From Branchiostoma floridae (Eukaryota > Chordata > Leptocardii > Amphioxiformes > Branchiostomatidae): 64,000 nt of DNA. Shown here one piece after another: positions 11,089 through 21,900 of the stretch. Where the stretch lies: positions 7,311,886 through 7,375,885 of the forward strand of contig NC_049987.1 of NCBI RefSeq assembly GCF_000003815.2. Direction: 5' to 3'. Made by a program: the position numbers and the translations under genes. How positions within the stretch are numbered: the first letter of the stretch is position 1; the number at the start of each line of letters is the position of its first letter. The notes beneath the pieces were generated by a model, which saw only the letters and a program-made list of their open reading frames with translations, was not told the origin of the DNA and did no database searches.

Positions 11089-14000
11089 TCATGACGTGAT
11101 GTGGGATGGCTCTTTCTCGTGTGACAGTCGATAGTTGTCAGTCTCTGTGTTGTAGTCTGCTCTCAGGAGGAAGTCACGCACCTCGGGGTCACTGTCATGT
11201 CTGTACTGCACGGCAGACATCTAACACAATGGCAATACTGTCAATATGGCATTGTAGTGAAAATTAAGATCTCTATGGGAAGTTTAAGCTCTCTTTTTAA
11301 GATAACAGTTTCAAGCCTTTTAATGTTATATAGTAAAGTAGAACCCTTCCTATACACATAAAGAGTTGGTAGATCCCAGAGGTACTAGACCATATAAGTT
11401 ACGTCTTGAGAGAAAAGAGGGGGAAAGCTATGAGTTGTGACAGAGGAATTGGGAATAAAAAGAGTAGATCCAAACATAAGATTATCCTACTGGTCACATC
11501 AACAGACTTTTACAACAATACCATTTGGTTCTATTCCCTGTATTCATGTAGATAAAGAACATACTGTATGTTTAACAGGTGGTTTCACCATTTTAGGGGC
11601 AACAGTGGCTGAATCTAAACAGAAAGATGTAAAAATGAATGACAGTCCTTAAAGGACAGAACATGGCATGTACTTAAAGACAGAATGTTAAGAGTTATTT
11701 AAACAGGCACATCTTGATGAGAAAGACGTCCCTATACCTGATATTGCTGCAGCATCTCAAATGGCTTGTGTGCCAAGTTAGCAGGGATGTCCTCATCACT
11801 GTCAGCAGAACCAAATGCAAAGGCCATTACCCTCTTCCTATCAACAGACTTGTATCTGGACATTGAGATATGGCATGTTATGGTTTGACTGTGAAATAAT
11901 AAATATGTTTACAAAATTGAAACAGTTTACAGAACCTTTAGATTTTTTTGCAATTTTGAAAGGGAAAGTTTCAGACTGTAGAATCATGAGGATTCTATCA
12001 CCTTGACACTGCCAAGTCATTGTCATGAATGTCATCATAGTGGGCGACCTCCAGTTCATGGTCCAGATTTTTGTCGGAGTCAAGGATGTGATGGTGAGAT
12101 GACACCCCCGTCGGGGGAATGGACTGATCCTCATGGTGGCCCTTGCCCCATGAGCGGAATGAGGAGGACCAGGTGCTGTGCTGGAAATGATAGAAAATTA
12201 TGAAAGTGCAATTTGAATATTCTAAGTGCACATGAATTATGATGCACCAATCTACTGGTATATTTGTGTATACACTAGCATTGTATGTTTCCATTACAAC
12301 ATTCGAAACTTGCAATGAATGCAAGTTTTCTCTGTCTACAAATATTTCTGGAGGAAAAGACATTTTGGCTTTTGAACTGTCAACAATGGTGACCCCTACC
12401 TGTGTGGGCATGTCCTGCAGTAGCTGACCCCACAAGCTCTTCTTCAAGAAAGAATGCCCATCCCCTGTTCTCTGCCCATTTGGTACTCCCTTTATGACAG
12501 AAATTTCTTCTGAGCTTGTTTTATCAGAATTCCATCCGATCCAAGATTTCTTTCCTTCAGGCTGCGTTGACACAGTTTTCTTGGAATTTCTCTTGAAGTT
12601 TAATTTTCTTCTCTCCCACCATCCTTTTGGCTCCTCTGTTGGCATTTCATGCGAGTTTCTTTCAGCATTGAGTTTCCTTTGAGCATCTCTCTCTAGTCTG
12701 AGTGCCCTTTGCTCTTTCCATCTTCTGATCACTTGGGTGACCAACTTCTTTTCTTCCTCTGTCATGCTTGCCAGCACATCAGCTGGCTCTCGTTCTGTCA
12801 GTGTTACTCCACGTTCCCTGGCCTGTTGAAATGAAGAACAATTGGTTGAAGATTATATAAGACATTTTCTTGTACATTGCACTAGACCCTTTCTTTACAC
12901 TTATACACCAGGCCCTATCCTTTAGCCAGTCGAGCCTAGATTCAGTTAACCACTCAAGGGGCTCAGTATAGGGAATGCCATATGCTCCACATTTTACAGT
13001 AAAGCCTGAAGCTTGCCTGTTGTTCTCTCCTTACAGACCGCAGCTCCTTGGATGTCACCTGCCCCGGGTCTACGTGCTCTATGGTGTTGATGGCAGCCGT
13101 AACCTGCAGGAATATCCCCAGGAGTGGCACACAGGCTGAGTCCTTCAGCGCATGCTTCAGGGCCTTCTGGTACAGACGATGGTTCGACTCCTCACTCATG
13201 AGATCACACAGCTCCAGAAACAACCTAGTGGAGGATGCATATGTCACAAAATCTTGATAAAACACAACTACAAGGCTTGCAGCAAGCAAACTAATTTTGA
13301 CTTTTTTTTCGAATTTTTTGGGGAAAATTTCGAAATTCTTTTGAAAACTTTCCAAATTTTCCTGTGCCTAATAGAAAAATTTCGAAATTTTCTTGTACCT
13401 ACTAGAAAAATTTCGAAATTTTCAATAAGTAATAAGTACATTTAAAATTTCGAAATTTCCAATAAGTAATAAGTAACGTTACATTTAAAATCGCTTATTG
13501 TAACATTTACAAGCAAAGACATAATGCTTCACAAGATCTAACCAAGCAAATAAATGCCCCTTTTTTCTATTTAAACACATTCACATAATCATATGGGNNN
13601 NNNNNNNNNNNNNNNNNNNNNNNNNNNNNNNNNNNNNNNNNNNNNNNNNNNNNNNNNNNNNNNNNNNNNNNNNNNNNNNNNNNNNNNNNNNNNNNNNCCT
13701 TCCGCGGAAGGTACCACCGCCGGGTTCCCCTGCCCCATATGTCGGGAACGCGTGCCCATCGACGACCGTGGTCTGGACGGGCTGCGTCGATACTATGATG
13801 CTGGAATACATCGTGGAACGATACCAGCTACCTGTCCATGGCCGAGGGTGCCACGCCTTCCAAACTTCTTTGCCAGCTTTGTGAAGGCACCCCGATGGAG
13901 GCCTGTAAAACGTGCGTGACGTGCAGGGCGACGTACTGTGCGCAGTGCCTGTTGACCATGCACCCGCCGCGCGGCCCTCTCGCCTCGCACGAGCTCGTGG

Positions 14001-15902
14001 AACCTACGGCAAAGACGGAACAGCCCCGAGCGGTGACGTGTCCTGACCACAAGAACGAGCGTCTGAACATGTTTTGTCTGACAGACGAGGCCCCCGTGTG
14101 TTCTCTCTGCAAGCTGGTTGGCAAACACAAGGAGCACGACATGGAAGATCTCGGCCAGGTGTTCGAGAAAAACTTCGCCGTCTTGACCAACGACTTTGAG
14201 AAACTGAAGGGAAAGCTGACGTCCATGAGGGAGGGGCTAACACAGATGGAAACGTTCAGAGACGGTATCAGCCAGCGTGCGGCACAGCTTAAAACCAATG
14301 TCAGGGTGGAGTGTACGAAGCTTGTAGAAATCATTCAGCAGCGAGAGACAGACATGGAGCTTGGCGTCGACAAGGCCAAGGACACGGAAGAAGAAGCGCT
14401 AGAAGCTTTCCTGCACAGCACACGACACAACGAACGTAAGGTGGGCGCCCTGGTGACGTACGTGACCGAGGTTCTGAAGGAAAGAGACGCCGCTGCGTTC
14501 CTTCAGACGTGGAAGACGCTCAACACGTACGTACAGAAAGCTTTACAGCTGCCGGAGCTGAAGGACGACACGGTGTGGCAGCAGGTGGAGCACCTGTCCG
14601 TGGACTTCAGCTGCACAGCACACCTGCTGCACCAGCTAGACTTTGGGCATTCCGCCAAGGCACCAGTCATTCTACTGGACAGGTAAATTAATGCTGCATT
14701 TCTTTACAATAGTTTTCCACGGAAAACCTATTAGTATACTTTTACGGCCTTTCAAAATTGATACATTATTGCTAGATTTTTGCTCTGGAATTTTTGTGTA
14801 TATCAAACATAGATCAAGTGGAACGAGGAATTTCTCTCCTTGTTTATCTTCCGGAGCAGAATCCGGAGCAGAAACGCCTAGTGTGTTTGTGTTCCACGTA
14901 AAGGTTGCCAAAGGTAAATATTCACTTCCCAACCACCGCATAGTTCTAGCCTGCCAGAATTAATTCCAAAGATTAGTTATTCTGAACGTGCTACATTGCA
15001 GGTGACTCGTTCGTTGCTTGTTGTGACTGTTCTGTGTACACCTCATCTCAGGTGCTGGACGACCATGTGCGCGGCGTCGCTCCAGTGGACCACGGAAGAT
15101 GCCGGCGTAATATTTGACGTCAGATACACAAAAAGCGTCGCGGAGGTAACTGAAGACGTGTGGACGGTGGTAGAGAACGTTCACGGCTTCTCCTGCACTG
15201 TGAGAGGTCTGGACTCCGACTCTAGCTACAGGTTTGTGGTGACCGCGAAGAACGGAGTGACCAACGTCTCCAGTCACGAGCTGGAGTTAACCACGAAGCC
15301 TTTCGTGTTCGCCCTGGACCCGAACACAGCGCACAGACAGCTCCGTCTGTCCGAAAACAACACCTGCGCCACCTACGTGCCCTCTTCTGACGTCCTTCTC
15401 CCCGATCTACCTTCCCGCTTCGTTGACCAGAAGTTCTCGGTTCTGGGCGACACAGGCGTGGCGTCGGGGAGGCACTACTGGCAGGTGGCTGTGGACGACA
15501 ACTGGTGCACGGTGGGTGTGGCCCACCGCTGGTCTCCCCGGGACCAGCACGTTGGGTCTACCCTGCAGTCCTGGGCGCTGTGCATCTGCAACCGCGACAA
15601 CATAGGCGTGGTTCTACACGGTCCGACCGGGGCGTCCTTCACCCTCGGCTGCGTCTTCCGCACCATCGGCGTCCTCCTGGATCACGACGCGGGCGCGGTC
15701 ACCCTGAGCGACGCACAGACCGGGAGGCTCATCCACGTGTTTAAAGACTGCCTGTTCACCGAGCCGGTCTACCCCGCGTTCTCCGTCAGCGGCAGCCTTA
15801 CAGTCGTCAACGGCGTGCCCAATCCATGGGCTCAAACAATGTGCACGTCGCCAGTTTGAGGACTTAGTCATAGTTAAGCATAGTTAGTCTATCAGATAAG
15901 CG

Positions 15903-15977
<75 letters not shown>

Positions 15978-18900
15978 TTTTACATGACCTTGTAATGCAT
16001 ACTTGAGTACCTGTACTGATCTATGTGTTGTGTCCTGAGGACGTCCCAGGTTTTCTCCATGCGGAACACGGGGAGTACTTGTAATCCTGCCAACACTGCC
16101 CGCAGCGACTCAAAGTTCCGCATCACCCGGCAGTGGTCCGCTACCTGTAAGACAGGAAGAACTTCGCTTTCACAGTGGTGCTGAATTTACAAAATAAAAA
16201 CTGCCAAACAAAGAGGTTAGTTATGATCGGATGCTAGTCTATAACTGTATGCATAGCCCCCAAGTCTTAAATTTGGCATTTATACGACTGAGCAATAGCA
16301 AAGAAGGAAGAAAGACTGTNNNNNNNNNNNNNNNNNNNNNNNNNNNNNNNNNNNNNNNNNNNNNNNNNNNNNNNNNNNNNNNNNNNNNNNNNNNNNNNNN
16401 NNNNNNNNNNNNNNNNNNNCCAAAAACATTTACATCTCCAAGATCCTTCTGGTCAATCTAAAAGAACTACAGTCCCACTCACGGTGATGAATCCCGCGAT
16501 GACGTTCGCCCTGCTCTCTGGGGTCTCTTCGTGCATGACCTCTGACCCCACCAGGTGAACCAGCCGCTCAAAAAATGCCACCATCTTTGTGATGTTCGGG
16601 GCTCTCTTTTCCTGCACGTAATATGTACTAATTTTTACATAGTTCTGGGAACTTGAAACTCATGTACATGTGTTCATTCAAATAACTTGTTCAATTGTTC
16701 GTTTTCAAAGTTTATCAACGTTTCCATCAGCGTGGACCAAAATTTACGAAAATATCACACCTGTCCTTGGTGCTGAAATCGCTTGTTACATTAAGTTGTT
16801 ATCTCTGCCCTTGGTGCTGAAATGCGTTCTAATGGAAATCTATTGACATTCTATGAACAACAACCTTCATATACATCAAGTGATCAAACATCTCGCTAAG
16901 TTTATTGAGTTTTCGTGTCCTTTGACCCACTTTGTCGTGCCCAGTCCAGACGCAGTCCACCAACTCTGCCTCCAGGATCCTCACCAGCAAGTCTCGTTCA
17001 ATCAACGCCAGTTCTCGCGCGATCTCGTACGGTTGAATTTGCCATGCACGGGTGTAGGTTTTATCTCTCCGCTCTAGGCGCTTTAGGGTTCAGACATGCA
17101 GTGGGGAAATGAAGCAAAATACTTACATTTTTTCTCAGCTACAAAGCCCAGACACAAATATCCCTCCCAGATATTGACTGGAGTGATAGTATTTGAGAAC
17201 ACATTTTACCCGGGTAGGCATCTAAATTACTGAGAAAATAACGTCTCTGTTTACGTAATTTTTGTTTATTTAATTCTTTCTCTGGACAGACAGCACTGTT
17301 TCATAAAACGCTCTCCTCCTTCTAAACGCTTTCCATATCCTCACCTCATCATAAAAACGTGTTTAACATTAGTCCTTCAACAACTCCGGAGCCACAAACG
17401 CACTTAGAAGTACGTGTTGCTTGTGTGCCTTTAAACAGTTCTCTCACCTGTGCATGGCTCATTCTGGACGAGGATGTGCTCTGTCGACATTTGCCGAATG
17501 ACACAGTTGACATGATACGGCGGACGTTTTCCATGCTCTCCTTCACCTCTTCCACCAGACAGATGATAGCGCTGTCCTCATCCTCATCTACCGATGGTAG
17601 TGATGTCTACATAAATACGTACAACAAATACAGATTTTAGTACGTAGACAGATGTTCTGATGTGTTGAGTAAATAAAAATCACGATATGTCGTGGAACGT
17701 GAATGTTTGTCAGGTATAGATCACGTCTACTAAGTGAGATTTTCTATTGCACTGTACGTAATGTAGTACATCCTGTGCATGGTTATTCTAACATCATGGA
17801 ATGTTAGCACCTGCTGCTTTTGACTCTCTCCAAGTCACTTGGACAAGTTACTATTACACACGTTATGCTGCGTAACCTTTAATTTGGGACATAATTGCTG
17901 AATTTCCATAAATTTGCATTAAGGGCCAATGAACCATGATGCCCCACCTGAAATGATCGAGAGACATCCAGCTAGCATTTATCGTACTGGACTAATTGGG
18001 CACAGGGTTGGCTATCAAAATTTAAATACACGATTTTTTCCAGGTTTCTCTTCTTGGACATGATTTAAGGAAGCCTGGAATCCAGCCGTATTGTGCTTTG
18101 GTCGCTCCGCTTCCTGCCAGGAAGTGTACCTCAGGGGAGCGACCAAAGCATAACATGGCTGGATTCCAGGCTAGATTTAAGGTACTCTCAGTGTTACCTT
18201 CATTTGTATCTCTGCAATGTGATTATGGGTTTGCATCAGTACTGTTATCAGAAGGCTACAATTTTTGTGTGGACGTAAGCGTACCTATCACTTTCAGATA
18301 AACAAAATTTCCCTGAATTAATGTTTATTCAGTATTTACGACGGCGCGATGTGTGATCGATTAGGCTGGAAAAGAAATGTATATTCATCAGGATTTGCAT
18401 CAGACGATGATGAATTTGCAAAAAATGAAAAGTGTTTTTGAAAACAAAATTGCTCTGAATTATTGTTTTGCTTAACAGGTTCCCATCACTGAAAGTACTA
18501 AGTAGTACGTTAAAGTTACTTCAGTATTTACGACAGCGCGACTTGTGAAAGATTAGACTGGAAAAGAAATAAATATTCATCAGAATTTTCACCAGACGTT
18601 GAAGAGTTTGCAGAAACTGTAAAGCTCGTGGGCGCCAGTGTGCGTGCCGGCACAAGAAGCTGTGTTGCCGCGGTTCTCCCATCCCGCAATAACAATGCTA
18701 TGGATTTTTGTACTAGCCGCCGCGGTAGTTCCAAACTGCGCCCCTACCCCCCTGGCACCACCGTGTGAGACGAGCTGCAGCGCGACTTGTGAAATATTAG
18801 ACTGGAAACGAAATATATATTCATCAGAAGATGCATCAGACGTTGATGAGTTTGCAGAAACTGCAAAGCTCGTGGGCGCCAGTGTACGTGCCGGCACAAG

Positions 18901-21900
18901 AAGCCGTGTTGGCTGCGGTTCTCCCATCCCGCAATAACAATGCTGTGGATTTTTGTACTAGCCGCCGCGGTAGTTCCAAACTGCGCCCCTATCCCCTTGG
19001 CACCACCGTGTGAGACGAGTTGCAGCGGGTGCGACGAGAATATCCTAGTAGCCATGTGTGACGACAAACAATTGGCTTCCGTCCCCAGCCGATTTCCACC
19101 GAAAGTAAGCATGATCCAATTGCAGGACAACGAAATCACACAGCTACCTAGGGCGGCGTTCGTGAACATGCCTCCAAAACTCTCCCAACTGAACCTTTCC
19201 AATAACCGGATACTCTACATAGAGGACAATGCGTTCGACCGACTGACCAATCTCTGGGGACTGGACCTGTCCAGAAACAACTTAACTTCGGTGACAGACC
19301 AGACTTTGAGGGGGCTGCGGCGGCTAAGGAAACTGTGTCTCCAAAGCAATATGATCAAGTTCGTGTCCGACAGTGCTTTTCTCTGGATCGTAGACATTAA
19401 TACCATCAACTTTCGTGACAACAGACTGACCGAGGTACCCTGGTCGGCTGTACAGAGGACATCGGCAAGAAATCTACAGAAGTTTGACTTGAGCCGGAAC
19501 AACATACAGGTATGTCGATATAACGTTACCTACTATCTGGTCTGTTTTCATACCCTTATTAAAAGCTAAGGGTACAACCCGCCGTATGTGCAATTTGTCC
19601 GTACGTTTTTTGGGGGAGACCGCCACGTATTTCTGGAAACGTTCAGGCTGTACAGGGCAGGCGCGTCGCCAGTACTGGCACGTACGGGAGACGAATCCGC
19701 AGCCCGATGGCACACAAAGTTTTGCCTGCACGTTAAGTTCTACGGCGGTCTGCGTGCTCCAAAATCCGTCTGATTCCCTACGAGTTGTACGGGAGGCGGT
19801 ACTTACCACGTACGGATCCAAAAGATTGTCCACCTTTTGGCACGTAGACTTTGAACGTACCTTAGCTTTACGGAGGTGGATCTAAAAAGCGTTAGTCCTA
19901 CAGCATGTCTTAGTAGTTTCTTTGGAGGATAGGTACTGTTTAATTTAGTTAGTCTTATCTATTCAGTTCGCAGATACCAATGCTGAAAGTAAACAATTTA
20001 AACAACACAAAAGAGGAGAAAGAATTTGTTATACACGTTTGTTAGTCAAAGTGTAATGGCAACGGCCGTAAGCACCCGACGTTTTACATGTACATATCAT
20101 CGTTCATCTGAAGTGACGACCACACCTAACATATCGTTGAGGAGGGCGCAGACAAATGAATACAATTTGTAGCACCGGAGGCCATGAGCACTTTGATGAA
20201 TACCTTCTTTCTTGTCTTTGTATTCCCGCGGCCTTTCTCTAAAAGTAGACTGTAAATTGCAAATTTTTTGTCATCAAATTTCACTGATGGACAGATATCA
20301 TCTTCAGACATTTATCTAGTCAGTCGTAACGCCGTCCTGTTTTTATCCGCCTACAGACCGCCCACGCCTTTCCCGAGATCGACTCAATATCGACCATGAA
20401 AATCTGGCTGGGTGAAAACCCCTGGTGCTGCGACTGTGAGCTAACCCCCTTCCTGAAAAGCCTGAAGACCGTCGGCGCCATACCAGACAGGGATAGAATG
20501 ACTTGTGCAGGGCCCGAAGCCTTGCAGGGGGAAAAGTTAGATGTACCCTGGATAGAAGGAATAGTCTCAAAATGTTGTCTCATGAGGGAATCGAGTGGCC
20601 AGGTATGCGAAAATGAAACGAGTGAAATGTTTGCCGGACTCGGTGTTGCAGCAGAAGCAACGACGATGTCTACTAGAGCGGCAACAATAACGACAGAGCC
20701 TGCTGACACTACTATCAGTATCACAAGCAGAAATGTATCGTCATACAACCACTCTCTGATCCCCTCAAATCCCATAAAAGCGGGTCCTTACGTGTCTAAC
20801 GTTACCATAACCTTGCAAGATTCCTTCACTTCTGACCGCAATAGTAACATCAAATGGGCATTTAAAACCACTAGTACTAAAGTCTTTATTTTGTTACCCA
20901 ATCATGTTCCCGACCCAAACCCTTACAATGATATTCTTGCTATCATCGAGACTTCTGTGTACGCAATCATGACTGTGCAGGCGTTCGCGGGCATGGTTTA
21001 TTTCGCCGTGAAACTCGCGAGTTCAATGCGTGTCAACCATTCGTAGTGTGATTTTCTAGAGTTTTCTGAGGTAAAATATCTTTTGGAATTTAGACTTCTC
21101 AGCTGTGTCAGCCGTAAGGTAGTGAGTGAGTGAGTGAGTGAGTGAGTGAGTGGGTGGTGGGTGGGTGGGTGTATGAGTGAGTGAGTGGGTGAGTGAGTGA
21201 GTGAGTGAGTGAGTGAGTGAGTGAGTGAGTGAGTGAGTGGGTGGGTGGGTGTATGAGTGAGTGAGTGGGTGAGTGAGTGAGTGAGTGAGTGAGTGAGTGA
21301 GTGAGTGAGTGAGTGAGTGAGTGAGTGAGTGAGTGGGTGGGTGGGTGGGTGGTTAATAGGGCTACACCAAAAAAGAGAAGTAACTACAGTGAAACCTGCC
21401 TTAGGGGTCACCTGAGTATAGGGGCCACCTGGCCATTGCGGTCACTTTTTGCCGGTCCCTTGGATTTTTCCCATTGACCTAAGCATTAAGAAATAGTCCA
21501 TAGCGGTCACCTGTCGAATGCGGTCGCGGCCAGCCGATTTTCAGTCCGGCCGCTATGCCAACACTGCCGATAGCGGTCACCGGCGCGACTGGTCGGCCGC
21601 GTTACGCCGCGCTAAACCCACGCGGGGTTCACTTTTTTTCAATTTCTGCACTACATCAGCAAAATGTAGGCTCAACTTGGACGATTTACGAAGGAAACAT
21701 TGAATAAAGAAACATTTTACAAAATTATGTGATTTTATGCGAAGTTTTTCCACCAACGTGTTGTTGGCGTTTTTCTCGTCTCAGACTCTTTGCACTCTAC
21801 CCTTCTCTACATCGTCATTTCTGTGCAGACTGAAAGAATATATGGACAGATTTTACAAGTAGACCGTTCGTTCATGTATCTGATGTTATAGGCTCTTGAA

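Noticed and set aside
13838-15859. TRIM as simple two-exon gene starting at ATG 13838
   Set aside because: A recognisable RING tail lies directly upstream, so the true start is almost certainly in or before the gap, even though ATG 13838 could be used.
20998-21411. Minus-strand THSLTHSLTHS open frame
   Set aside because: Translation of the GTGA microsatellite.
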